From positions 1,238,001-1,302,000 of the forward strand of contig CAWUHX010000014.1 in NCBI GenBank assembly GCA_963922205.1: a stretch of DNA of 64,000 nucleotides, written 5' to 3'. Within the stretch, counting starts at the first letter, position 1. Every line of letters begins with the position of its first letter. This stretch comes from Romanomermis culicivorax (lineage: Eukaryota; Nematoda; Enoplea; Mermithida; Mermithidae). The notes below the pieces were generated by a model, which worked only from the letters and a program-made list of their open reading frames with translations, had not been told where the DNA came from and searched no databases. Below, piece after piece: positions 10,789 through 23,300 of the stretch. Position numbers and translations under genes: made by a program.

Positions 10789-11498
10789 TTAGATTGTCAA
10801 TGGATTCGAAACGACGGTTTTTTTTGTTGTCATGTTGCAGAGTAGCAGTATTTCTTCATCATCACTGTGACATACCTGTAAGAGGTCCGACCAGTTGGGA
10901 GGGAGGGTAAACCCAAATTTTTGGGGTGGGGATCCCAACATTTCCAAAATTTTTGAGAGGGGGGTCGAAAAACCCGCAAAAATTCGAAAAAATTTCGAAA
11001 ATTTTCCCAAAAAAGGCCAAAAAGCTACCTTCTTCCCAATTTCTTCCAATTTTTCCGAGTTAGGGTTGGGCTGGATATAGGGTTGACCAAGTTTGGGGTG
11101 GGTGTTCCGACATTTGGGTATAGGTTTCGACCAAGTTGGGGGTGGGGGTCCCCCAACCTACCCCAATTACAGGTATGCACTGTGATCACTTAACTGTTGG
11201 GCATTTGAATTAATTGCAGAATACTGTAAAGACCAAGCTTCTACATCAACAAATGTTTCGGCAAATTCATTGTCATCATGAATTTTGGATTCGGCTTGAG
11301 CAGATGTTCCAACTTTCATTTGATCGTCAAAATTGTCAGGATGTACATTTGCATGACTACTAAGATTCTCAGCATTTCTCTTCTTTTGGTTAATGTAGAA
11401 AAGGTTTTCTTGAAATTGCCATAATTTGTGACGTAGAACTAGGAAATAAGGGAACAATGCAATCGTTGTTAGAAAATAATAAAACAATAAAGGATTTT
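10789..11498 (-). pseudogene. C-terminal exon of an unrecognised protein, split by a MITE
   Basis: On the minus strand an acceptor (TTTTTCCAG, AG at 11499-11500) opens a frame starting NPLLFYYFLTTIALFPYFL, a likely membrane segment. A polar tail rich in Asn, Asp and Glu follows. The frame runs to SDHS and then enters MITE copy A4, which adds only AYL and a stop (11167-11169). On the other side of the MITE the same frame resumes with SDDEEILLLCN and ends at TAA (10789-10791). The 8-bp duplication CACTGTGA lies exactly at the break, so the insertion split one continuous reading frame. I do not recognise the family and found no upstream exons. As it stands the product would lose about 25 residues. 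It could instead be the remains of a transposon-borne gene. Confidence 0.5.
10871..11177. mobile_element. MITE family A, copy A4
   Basis: A 307-bp element from CATACCTGTAAGAGG to TACAGGTATG with a perfect 8-bp duplication CACTGTGA (10863-10870, 11178-11185). It is inserted inside a minus-strand coding exon. Confidence 0.93.
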
Positions 11499-11706
11499 CT
11501 GGAAAAATAATCTGAATCTAAGGGGCTCCCTGGAAAAATAATTACGGCTGACAATCTGACATAAAAGTATGAACTTGACCATCAAAAAAATTTTCCCCTA
11601 AGTGATACCTAAGCACCAAAAAATTTCAATTTCCAAAAACAAATTCCTCAAAAATGGTCGATTGAGTAAAAAAACTGTCATCACTTTTTTCGCGAAGGAG
11701 ACCGGT

Positions 11707-12430
11707 AAGTGTTTTTTTGTGCACGGACGTTTGTGCCCATTGGAACAAAGAACCAAAAAAATTTGTGCCAATGACACAACAAATTTTTTCCACCATAAAA
11801 ACATACAGAAAACCTCTAAAAAGTTTTATGTTAAAAAAACATAACCGATAGATACTTTCACCGTATTAATTGCATAAAAATCGTGCCTACTCTATTTTTT
11901 CTAAATACGTCAGTGTAATAAGAAAAACTAATCGAGAAAACGGTTTATGTACGATTCGAAAAGAAATCGGATGCTGCAAAAATTCAGATATTTTTATAGA
12001 ATTTGTCAGGCAGTTTGTATTTTTCTTTAATTTTCGGCTAGTTGCAGTGCGTAAATTTTTGGTTGAACAATTGTGTCGACCATGTAAATATTTCTGTTCG
12101 AATCAAACACAAAAAAAATTTGACTCCCAATCACACTGAATGAACAGTAGAAGTTATGAATTTCTATTCATTCATCAGTTATTGACAATCTCAAAGTTAT
12201 TAGAATACATTTCGCTCAGGTTCTAGACAAATAAAAGTAATTAATATTATACATATTGACTCGGCGCGAAGTACCGAGAAAATTTTGCGTTTTCAGCCTC
12301 TTCTAAAAATCAAGGTATGTAATTCAGCCTTCGACCAGTCAAAAAATTTGTGGCGATTGGCACAAACGCCCAAAATCATTTGTGCCCAAAACCATGTTTT
12401 GGTTTTTGGCACAAATGTTTTTTTGGCTTT
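11707..12430. mobile_element. Family C element, degraded copy
   Basis: The left arm GTGTTTTTTTGTGCACGGACG with repeated TTGTGCC...GGCACAA words matches 6578 onward. The right arm (about 12260-12430) has GGCGCGAAGTACCGA and TTTTTGGCACAAA. The ends and target duplication are not clear, so the limits are approximate. Confidence 0.6.
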
Positions 12431-12911
12431 TGTATTTTTTGACTTTTGTATTTTGACTTTTGTGCCGAATGAATGCTGTCACAATACTCAGGATGTAAAA
12501 CCGCTCAAGATATCTGATTTTCAGATATTATCAAATTGCAACTCGAAATCGTGTTTTAATGATGTCACACTAGCGTGTCGAAAAAAATAATTGACCCGGA
12601 CCCGAAATGAGGCCCAAAATAACCCGATTATTTTGGTTCAATGTCCGGACCAGATATCTTCAAAATATGCTACCGGATACATTAATGATCATCACCATCA
12701 CAGAAATTTCAGTGGCAGCTAAATTTTCCGGAAATCTCTGATCTATTTTCTAATTTCTGGATGCAGTGCCGAAAAATTTACACTTTACCCAGCTCCTACA
12801 AAATTTTCACTTCACGACTTTGATTGACTCTTTTATAATTCGATATTTAGTACTCGCGAAAAACTTTTACACTCTCGAAAATATAAATATATATAATCCT
12901 CGAAAATTACA
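12431..12911. promoter_or_regulatory. Upstream region of the H2B gene
   Basis: AT-rich sequence with a possible TATA-type stretch (TATAAATATATATAAT, about 12880-12896) just before the ATG. No second histone gene is visible on the other strand. No clear regulatory site can be named. Confidence 0.3.
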
Positions 12912-15543
12912 ATGCCGGCCAAAATGCCAATCAAAGCGGTGAAAAAAGGTACGAAAAACGTCAGCAAATCGCAACGTTCGTCGGTCGCCGCCGGCGGTAA
13001 GAAGATCAAACGCAAAAGGAAAGAATCGTATTCGAGCTATATTTACAAAGTTTTGAAGCAAGTTCATCCGGATACGGGTATCAGGTATGAATAAATTTTT
13101 GAGTTCAAATTTGTCTCAGTTTCGTAAATCGTCGAATTAGTTTTGTTCATACGTGTAACGGAGCCCCAGTAATGTTTTTCTATAAAGACCGAAAAAAAGT
13201 ATTCATGGCGCGAAGCGCCCAGAAAATTGACGTTCTTGACCATTTTTTATTCAAAAATTGACATTTTTCAGTACCTTTCCGACCAGAAGTATTGGGGTCC
13301 CTATGACTATTATATGGCTAGCCATAGGATTGGAAAATCCTTGGGGTCGCCCAGTGGCTAGCCATATTGTCGACGATTTCTGGGTGGGGGGTCCCATAGT
13401 ACTTACCCCCTATAACATGTATGGCTTTGTTGACAGTAGGGCTTCCAATATACGACCAGCAAGCAATTATGAAATTTTAGTCGAAAAGTGATAAAGCAGA
13501 ATATTTCGAATGCACCAGCTTGGGATTATTTTTAAACTTTTATTATAATCCATTTTAAATTTTTCCCCCTATATAATGTGAAATTAGAAAGATTATTAGT
13601 TAAAAATAAATGAAAGTTAACAGAGGGAAGATTGTAATTCAAAGAAAGGTTCTGCTTAAAATTCCTCTAAGAATTCTAAAAAATAGTTTTCGAATAGAAA
13701 AAATTGATTTGTAGGAATATCATAATTCATAAGACATACATATTCAATTTTCCAGATTCGGTTTCCTTCTTAAAAAATTTAAATTCTTAAATTCTTCCAT
13801 TTTAAGTGATTATTTCAACGTGTAAAATTCTTAAAATTCGGATATGATTTTCGGATTTTATATCAGGAACCATCTGATTTTTTTTTTAATTTTGATTACA
13901 AAAAAATTTCAAAATTTTGCAAGGAGTACAAAAGCCGAAAATTGATTTTTATGGTTCAGAAGTCTTATGTGCTACGCCCAGGATTGAACCAATGTCGATT
14001 TTAAATGTGAATTTTATGGCTGGAGCCTAAACCTCTGGGTCGAAAAACTGGAAAGATCATTTTTTGATAGAAAACTATCATGTTTGAATAAAAAAGGTCA
14101 TGAATGTCTATGTTTTCTGCTAAAACGATGTTTTTTTATTGGTCTTTTAAAACAAAGATTACTTTTTGGACTTTTTAGAAGAAAAGAATCGAATTTTTTT
14201 CAAAGATGTCCCCTAAAACTTCGAGCAATCGATGACCCTCCGTCCCCGCAAATTGTTTTAAACCGACAAAATAAACTTTTGAAACCATTTTGGACTGTTG
14301 TTGACTGGGTAAAATTTTTTGTGTGTAGAATACGTATCCGGTTGTTCGAAAAACCGGGGAAATTTTGTGAAATCGACCGGAAAAAACGGGCTATTTTGCC
14401 GATCTAGTGGTCAAACTGTATACCAACGGAATAAACTTTCTAAACGATTTTAAAGTATTTTTGAATACAATTCCTTATGTAAAACATACTTGAATTTTTG
14501 GAAAACCGGAAAAAGTTTTGAAAATTAACGGTAAAAAACCGTGCTTCTGACGGTTTGAAAAAAGCGGAAATTTTTGTGAAAATTACCAAGAAAATTCGGA
14601 AAAAAGCGGGAATTTGATTTCGTCGAACTGCTATTAGCCACTTTGTAAAACTACAAATTAAGCTTTGGGAAGCATTTTAGACCAGAACATAAGGCTGACT
14701 GTTTGAAAAACCGAAAATTTTGTGAAAATGATCAGGAAATAGCCGGAAATTCGATTTCGTCGAACTAGTGGCCATCCTGTTTGCCAACAAAATGACCTTG
14801 AAACCTGCTGAAGTTTCCAATTTTGTCTTTATTTCAACATTTTTACGTTTTTTATTTCTTCAATTTCACTCTTATTATTATTGTTATTATTATGACTATT
14901 ATTATTATTATTATCAAATATGTAATTGGAGGGAAGTGCTACGGGACATCCCAGCAATCGTCGGGTATATGGCTAGCCATTAGGCGACCCCTCAAGATTT
15001 TACTAGCCATATCATAGTCATAGAGACCTCCACACTTTTGATCTAAAAAATTCTTAAAAAAAATTCATTTTGTTGGTGAAATATGTCAATTTCTTAACAA
15101 AAAATGGTCAAAAACGTAAACGTTCCCGGCGCTCAGCGCCAAAAATACATATTTTAAGTTTTTTAAAGACAAAAATTACTATTTCTTAAACCAATTTCCG
15201 GTCTCCCCTAATATTTTGTGGAATTAGTGACCCCCGGCCCCAAAAACCTCGCCCGATGTCGCCCCAGACCTCGGGGCCCCGTTACACGTATGATGATTAT
15301 TATTATTATAATTATATTTTTATTAACAGCTCCAAAGCCATGCAGATTATGAATTCGTTCGTCAACGATATTTTCGAACGTTTGGCCGCCGAATCGGCTC
15401 GTTTGACCCAATATAACAAACGTAGTACGATCAGTAGCCGCGAAATTCAAACGGCCGTTCGTTTGTTATTGCCCGGCGAATTGGCCAAGCACGCCGTTAG
15501 CGAAGGTACGAAAGCCGTTACGAAATACACGAGCGCCAAATGA
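12912..15543 (+). CDS. Histone H2B (two exons)
   Basis: Core histone of the nucleosome. Exon 1 is 12912-13084 and exon 2 is 15330-15543. The junction (GGTATCAG/GTATGA ... TTAACAG/CTCC) joins in frame to give 128 residues, normal for H2B. A lysine-rich tail ([16 protein letters not shown]) leads to the histone fold starting [20 protein letters not shown]. Exon 2 supplies [34 protein letters not shown], the [20 protein letters not shown] helix and the SAK end. The tail is short and not closely like animal replication-dependent H2B. The 2,245-bp intron holds two family B MITEs. I see no histone 3' stem-loop after the stop, while AATAAA lies at 15695-15700. A spliced and polyadenylated replacement-type H2B is therefore likely. 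Identity is very secure. Confidence 0.97.
13148..13423. mobile_element. MITE family B, copy B1 (in the H2B intron)
   Basis: A 276-bp element from CATACGTGTAACGGAGCC to TAACATGTATG, flanked by GTTTTGTT/GCTTTGTT (7 of 8 match). The interior has GGCGCGAAGCGCC and the family words ATGGCTAGCCATA and GATTGGAAAATC. It begins 63 bp after the 5' splice site of the intron. Confidence 0.85.
13424..14914. other. H2B intron, remaining sequence
   Basis: AT-rich intron DNA with no recognisable exon. It includes short repeated phrases such as GAAAAACCGG and AAATTTTGTGAAA (about 14330-14760) that suggest a degraded repeat. Confidence 0.5.
14915..15292. mobile_element. MITE family B, copy B2 (in the H2B intron)
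   Basis: A 378-bp element from CAAATATGTAATTGG to TTACACGTATG with flanks ATTATTAT/ATGATTAT (7 of 8). It is in the opposite orientation to B1 in the same intron and ends 37 bp before exon 2. Confidence 0.82.
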
Positions 15544-16694
15544 CCGTTACGCCGCTCGTTTACTTTACATTTTGGTTGAAATATTCACTTTCCGGTTTCA
15601 AAAAAAATCTTTTCGCGCGCATTTTTTTTGCTCCCTTAACTGTGACGTCATTTTTCAGTATTTCTCGACGATTCTATAAGTTTTTGTTTAGGTTAATAAA
15701 AGTTTTGTTCGTTTATTTTAGTTTTCTTTATTTTTGAACGCATTCTGCGTGCATCGGCTTTTTTAAAAATATTTTTTGGTTCAAATTTGTTTTCTTCAGA
15801 TTGTGTCGTTTCAGCCACCGTGTCATTCCCGGCGCTGAGTAGATTCAGGCACATTGTTTTATTTACAGTATCCATTTGATCACCGTGTTGTCCCAAACAA
15901 ATGCACCATTCCAGCCGCTGAGACTATTTAGCAACCACAAGATTAAAAATACTTGAATATCTGTTCTGATTTTGGATCATGACTTATTTATAAATGGATG
16001 ACGAAAACCATTTTTGAACATTTTATACCAAACGAATGCAAATTAGGAGATAGCAAGCACGGTTTGTAGGTGGACCAATCAAAGTATATCCGTCAAAAGT
16101 TTCTGTCTTGCTTTTTATTTTTTGAAATTTTAAATTACACATGCCAAATGTCGAGCAAAAATGTGGCTTAATAAATAAAAATTAAAATTCAATTATTTCA
16201 ATGAGAAAAAAATGACTGAAGTGAGAAGATGGCTGCACTAAAAATCCGATTTTTTTATGTTCACTGTTGTGTTTTACACCTTTTAAATAACTCTCAAGTA
16301 TCATTAAGAAACTTTTTTTAGATTATCGGTCTCGTGAATAGATCAAAAAATGCTGGAATATGAAAAAATTTTGAAATGGAATGATTATTTGGAGCGAAAT
16401 GTTTGAAAGATCTTTTCAAATTAACTGCATTTGGGTAAAAAATCAGCATTTTTGACGTTTTTCTTCAAAATCAAGGTGTCCATCACACTCACGTCCCCTT
16501 ATATATGATATTGAAACCTAGGATGCGCTGTTCCAGCAAGCCCTGATCGACCTGAGAAATCCACATGAAGGGTTCCAGTGGTACATAAATATATAAACAT
16601 AGGAGGCGGAGCAAAGCCTTTGGTTATTTCCAGTAGGTGGAGTTTAAAATCCATCGCTAAAAGTGCTCTATTCTGAGTGGTCGACTATCTAGAT
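15544..16694. other. Intergenic stretch
   Basis: Holds the probable H2B poly(A) signal (15695-15700). No other gene or clear repeat is visible. Confidence 0.5.
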
Positions 16695-17033
16695 CATACA
16701 TATAATTGGGTTGAAAGTGCTATAGAGGAAAATTCCCCCCACCCCCCAGAAATCGTCGGCCATATGGCTAACCCCCACGATTTTCCAATCCTATGGCTGA
16801 CCATATGGTATGGTCAAAAATGTCAATTTTCTCGGCGCTCCGCTCCTTGAATACATTGTTTCCAGTTTTTTAGACAAAAATTACAATTTTTTGAACCGTT
16901 TTCGAAACTTTTTGGTGAAAAAATCCAATTTTTTTTCTTCAGGGACCTTTCCCCTAAAATATTGAAAATCAGTGACCTCGGCTCCAAAAAAGTCGCTCGT
17001 TCCCTCAGACCTCTGGGCCCCGTTACACGTATG
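16695..17033. mobile_element. MITE family B, copy B3
   Basis: A 339-bp element from CATACATATAATTGGG to TTACACGTATG with a perfect 8-bp duplication ATCTAGAT (16687-16694, 17034-17041). Confidence 0.93.
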
Positions 17034-17370
17034 ATCTAGATTTCAAAAGGAGTAATCAAGAAGTAGTCGAGTATTTTTAGCGTATTCCTCAAACTTTTCG
17101 TCGGCCGGGTTGGCAGTGTGCAAGAAAAATTTTGGTGGTCAACCAGTCTTCAATCGCATATAAATTAATCGAAAATTAAAATATGCTGCTTTAAATTGAA
17201 TTTTTGAGTCGATCTCAGCAAGATCTGTCGATTGATATCCAAAAATACATTTTAATCAACTTGAAAAATCACTAATGGAGGTTTAACCTGCTGTTAATTA
17301 CTTATCTCCAAGTTGAGCTTCCAATTTTGCGATATCAAAAGTATTTATTTCATTCGATGGAATAAATGAG

Positions 17371-20300
17371 TCAAGTAAAACTTCTATCGAAACGCAACGC
17401 CCTCTTCTTCCCGGGCGGTTTCTCCGCCGAACTTTTCCTCAACACAACCCTTTTGACGTAATCGATGACCTCCCTATTCTGCAAAATTTCCAAATGTTCC
17501 CATTTTTCTATCTCTTTTATATAAACCGGTTGACTTTGCTCTTGACGCCATCGCTGGCACGCTTCGATTGAACGCACGTTCACCGTTCCGTCGCCGTCGC
17601 CCATCACTTCGTCGGGCTGGGTGTCGGGGAAGTGGGATTTTTTGGCGTAGACGAATTTTTCCGGCGTCGGCAGTCCAACGCCGTAGATGCAGTGGATCTG
17701 TAAAAAAAAGCGCACAAAATTTGATGAGAATGGAATTTATGCCTTGTAAAAGTTGATATCCATGGTGGATCAACTTTTAATCTCAAGATGCTGTTTTACA
17801 AAATCCATCAATTTAATTGGGCAGTTAGTTAGACTTGGTCAGTTAGTTAGACCCATGAGTATAATTGGGACCTTCGAAAATTATATTTTCCCGCTGACAA
17901 AAAAATCAATTTTTCTTCATTAAATTGACTATGTCTTATTTGAATTCATGTAATTGTAATTGAGATTTGATTCCACGTCCATGAGCTATATCGTAGTAGT
18001 TAGTTATACAGGACCGTACAGGGGCTACACAAAAGATAACCCACTTTATAAGTATAGGGTCGACAAAGGCCGCTTATTCAGTGCGTGGAGCGATACAAGT
18101 TATGTTGAAATAATAGGCGAGCAGGATATTCTATCCAAGTAACGTTTTGGGAGTTGATACAGGAGTGTACAAAGAACAGTTGGGGTGAGGGATCATCAAA
18201 GCATAGGCTTTAGCGTGCAAGTCCTCTTCAATGTAGAAAGTCGAGTGAAGGTCGAGGTTGAAGCTTGTTGCAATCATAAATGCACATAGAGGATAGGGGT
18301 AACCCGTCCTACCTGTGAGTCTGAAAGCCTCTGCATGGCCAGAATACATGCTCAAAGATCCCCCTGAGACAATTTTCGAAATGTCGTTTGCGATTGGTTA
18401 TAATAAGAATTTCTGTGACATTTTTTTGATTATTTTTATGCATGATAAACATGCTTGTGAAGTTTTACTTTGTTTTTTGTTAGTTCACTCACCCCCACTT
18501 TTTCGATGAAAAGTTCGATGACTATTCCTCCTGGAAAATTCTTGGCATGCTGATCTAGTGGCAATTAGTTAGCGGCCGATGCATCAGGCATCAGCTGATT
18601 ATTTGTTCAGGGCCGGCCGATAGGCAAAAGTGCCCATCGGTCGATCACGCAATTGTCCAGAGTTGGTGGAGTAGTTGCACATGACCAAAAAAGTGAGCTG
18701 TCGATAAAAACGCCGACCGGTCAATAAAATTTTTTTAAATTTTGTGTAAAATTTAAAATTATGAAAAATAAATTCATAAAAATGTAAACTACAGTTTTCC
18801 GTTTTCTCCTCAAGTTTACAGTTTTATGCAAAAGCTCTTTTAGTCATACAACTGACCCACGAGGTCTGGGGCGCGTCAAGCGACCTTTTTGTGGCAGGTC
18901 ATCGATCGCCTAAAATTTTAGGGAGAGATGCAAAACTGAGCCTAATCCTAAGCTTGAGTCTAAGCCTAAGCCTAATTCTAAGCTAGAGTTAAAGCCTGAG
19001 CCCGAGAAAGGTGAAAATGAATTTTTGAAATTGCATAGAATTTTTATATTTGCCTTTGATGTAACAGGATATTGCAAGTGTGGGAGTTTTATAATTACAT
19101 CCACAAATTATTATTCGAGGAAATAGGACGTTTCAGGTCAGGTCTTTAGACAGAGGGGAGTGCCGAAGGCCGTGGCTCCCCTGAAATGTTTCAGGGCAAA
19201 GGTTGACCTTTTTTCTCCAAGAAAAAGTCAAGTCAGAAATGCCAATTTTACAGTAGATTTAGAGAAAAAAGTGAGTGTCCCCCGAAAAAATTCCTGGCTA
19301 CAGACCTGTTCGAGGTAATTGGATGTTTGAGCCAATGGTAATTTTGATACTAGTGCTCAATCATTTATTGGGGGTTAGGGACACAGTCAACTAGTATAGC
19401 CAATTTTTTCAACTTTTTTTCCAAGCCCCAACTGTATTTCGTATTTTCCACATCCCCTGTATCGCCTACACAGCAAAAGTAACCTTTTTCGGCCCTATAC
19501 TTATAATAGGGGTATCTTTTATGTATCCCCTTACGGGCCCTGGTGGTGGCTTCTTCGCGAGCCAAATTTTTCACTAAATTCTTCACAGCCAAGCTTCAAC
19601 CAACTGTATCTTCTTTCCCTAAAATTTCGCGACATAAAACTTGCACCAGGTTGTAGATCGAAAATAGCTGATTTGGAAAGTGTTGACTTTGATCAATTTC
19701 GTTAAACAAATTTTTTTGTCGTCTCATGTAAACTTGCTTGCGAATATTAAGTTTGGAAAACAATTTAAATACCGTTTCATGTTTCTATCTTTTCCCGTTG
19801 AACCAGAAAATTGCTGACCTAGTCAGTTAAACCCGTTTTCTGAGTAAAAAATTATAACCGTAAAAACTTTCTGTCATTGTTCAAGACAGACTGTGGATCA
19901 AGTTTTGACTTACTTGAGTCATTGAGAAGACTGAAAATACCTGTTTTTCCTGGCATAGAATATATGATCGAATGATTTTCACGTGAAATATGATGAAAAA
20001 TCATCCCAGTAAGCCTTTCTCATAGATCGATAATGAATTTTCATTCGTTGGAACAAATTTGACGTCTTTCTGCGTAAATTTTAGCAAATCGATATTCATC
20101 TCATAATATATACGCTGCATTGAGGTAAATTCAACTGATGAGTCTAATTCGAAAAAAATGCAGGCAGAACGATTCATATATATAGTACTCAAAAATATGA
20201 AAATTAATCTATTTGTTTCTCATTGAATTTGATGTCCAAAGAAATTCCATCCGCGGTTTTTTGGGAGACAGAACCAGCGATAAAGTGCCAGATTGTTGAG

Positions 20301-23300
20301 TGTCGAGGAAAATTTCATGAAAAAAGCTAAGGATCAATTTGGCGGAAAAAAAATTTTTTGACAACATAGATGAACAGGAGACTTTTTTATGAGTTTTGTG
20401 CTGTCCTTATTGGTGTGATTCAGCTATCGAGCCCTTCCCGCCACTGTCCGTTCAGCCACTTTTCTTTTTGTCTTGAGAATGACCAATCGATTTTCTGTTT
20501 TTAGTCAATTACAAACAAATTTCCTAAAAATCGTGCATGCTCAATGGAGACATTAGAAAAACAGATAGATGTTTCACCAAGAAAATGAATATTTTCAGTA
20601 GATTTCAAATATATCCTAGTTTTTCAGCTCGCCGATCATTCCATGACCACCCTCATTAATTTTTGACGTTTATCCTCGAAACAATTCATTAATTATTTCA
20701 TCTGAGCTTGTTTACAATTAATTTCTTGTCCCGATCCACTGCGTAATGTGCATGCTTACGATTACATCTATATTTCACTGGCTGAATTGATTTAGTGGCT
20801 GAAAAGATATAGTTAGCTTGAAAAAACGATTTCTGAATCGATACTCGGTGTAGAAAAACTGTGCCTAAGGCGATCCAACGCCTGGAATAGCGATGTGGCT
20901 AAAATGACCCGGTGGTGGAATTGACATCCCGATAGAAATTTTAGGTTAGTCGATAATCCCGCGCATACTTTTAATTTTATGGGAAGTGCAATAAGAACCC
21001 CATATGGTGATCTCCCCCTCGAGATTTACCAGTCATGATTGAAATAGGCTAGCCGTGAAAACCCCTTTTCCTGTAGGTGTAAAAAGCTGAAAAAAATGAA
21101 TTTTCGATAGAAATTTTTTCAGAAAATGACAATTTTTTCGGAGTTCTGCTCTGAATATACCTGTTTCTTTGGTATTTGTAAAAAATTTGTTTTTTGAACG
21201 GTTTTTGAAATTCTTGGACGAATAAATCGATTTTTTTGTTTTTTCTCACACCACTTAAAAAAGTCGTCTCTTTCTCCCCCCAGACCCCAGGTCACTGCTT
21301 TAAAATCTCCAAAGTCCAAATGAACTTTTTACCTCGACACCCGGCGCTTTCATCTCGTAACTCAAATCTTTGGTATCCTGATACATATCCCATCCGTCCT
21401 GGAAATTCAAATCTTTAAAAAATTGTTCATAATTTTTCGTCGTATAAATCGTATCATCTTCGGTGATTTTGATTATCGCTTCATCTTCATTCCAAAATTT
21501 ATCGCTGGGCAATAGCCAATAGGTACTGGGCATGGATCGTTGTTGGGTCCTCAAAGTTAAAGGGCTCACTAAAATTCTGTAATGATCCATATTGTAACCT
21601 TAAAAAAAGAAAGACCAAGTTGCTGGATCTGTGTAAATTTTATAGTCTGTTTTTCTTGCAATGCTTGTAGATGATTGAAAAAAAATTTCATATTGCTTAA
21701 CCATATGTCGCATTATAGTGCTGAAAATTTGTGAACCTACTCAATTAATCATTACCATTTTTGAGCAAAAAATCCTACTGTAAAAACTTTGTGTATACAA
21801 CCTTGATGGCGGTTATTTTTTGTCATTGTTTAGTATAACAAGCATTTTACAAAAAAACAGACTTTAGTTTAAAATTTTCCTAACCCGAAGCAACCATTCG
21901 ATAAACTTTGGCTGATCCGCCCCACGGCGCTGCTATGCCAACGTGGCTTGCTATGAACTTATCTTTCCACATCTGCAGTATCAATTTGTAACGTCATTTG
22001 CATATATACTGTAGGATGAAGAAGCTCACTTGAGTTTGTTGATTATACAAATATAATGCTATAGAATTGCCCATACTGTGCGCAACAATAGCCACTTTTT
22101 TGTTACCGTTGGCGTAGTAGGTTCGTTCGATCAATTTTCGCAGGTCTTCGAAGAAGATTTTTTGTTCATCTAAAATGTAAGCATTGTCATTTTTAGTCTC
22201 CTAGTACTTCTTGCCAGAAAACGGCGTACTTGGCTACATTCTTCCGAAGAGCTCTCTCCAAGCTTAATCCGATTGGATTTGTAGGTGTCGCATTGTCAGG
22301 CGTATTTGAAGAGTCCTTTTTCAGTGTTTTTATTGACTTTTTCGAACAATTTGCATACGGCTTTAGGGCTCAACCGAAAAGTGTTGGACATAACTCAGGA
22401 GTAAAGATGGGAAGGATTTACCTTTTTGCCTACATCGGATCTGGATTCAGATCCTAAAAATTGCTCCATGGGATCTGGATTTGGATCCAACGAACGATCC
22501 GGATCTGGAACCGTATCCAGAACAGTAGATCCACATCAGATCGGTATCTTATATATAGTAGAGATGGAGCGGATCCACATTTTCTATTAACATCGGACCC
22601 AGATTCGCAACCTTATTGCTTCGGGCCCGGATGAAGAAAACTGTGATTGTCAGATTCAGATCTTGAACCGTATCTATAACTGGAGATCCAACCGGATCCC
22701 GATCCTATATATAGTAGATCAGACGGATTCTTTTTTTGACTATACATCGGATCGAGGTTTGGAACCTAAAAAATTACTTCATTGGATCCAGATTCAGAAA
22801 ACTGCAATCTTCAGCTCCAGATCTGCAGCTGTATTCAAAACAGCAAATTAGGCCGGATTGGGATCGGATTTGGATATTTGATATAGTAGAAATGGGACGG
22901 ACCCAAATTTTTGACTACATTGGATCCAGATCCGGAATCTAAAAGATTGCTTCATCGGACATGTGTCCAGAAAACTGCGATTGTCGTATCAAGAGTCCAG
23001 AACAACAAATCCAGCTGGATCCGGATCGTCTACAGATCCTTAAAAGGATCCACTTTCTTCACTTAAATCGGATCCATATCGAGAACCTAAAAAATGTCTC
23101 GTCGGGTCAGATTTAGAAAATTGCGATCGTTGGATCCAGATCGAGGACCGGATCCAGAACAGCAGATCCGGTCGGATCCGTATCACATCCGGATCACAGA
23201 CAAGATGAACAGATCCACTTTTTTGACTACATCGGACCTGGATCCGGATCTTAAGAAAGTGCTCCATTCGATCAGGACCAATAAAACTACGATCGTCGAA

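Noticed and set aside
18910-19104. Coding frame across the degenerate TTAGGC patch
   Set aside because: The repeated Leu-Gly-Leu-type translation is a product of the hexamer array.
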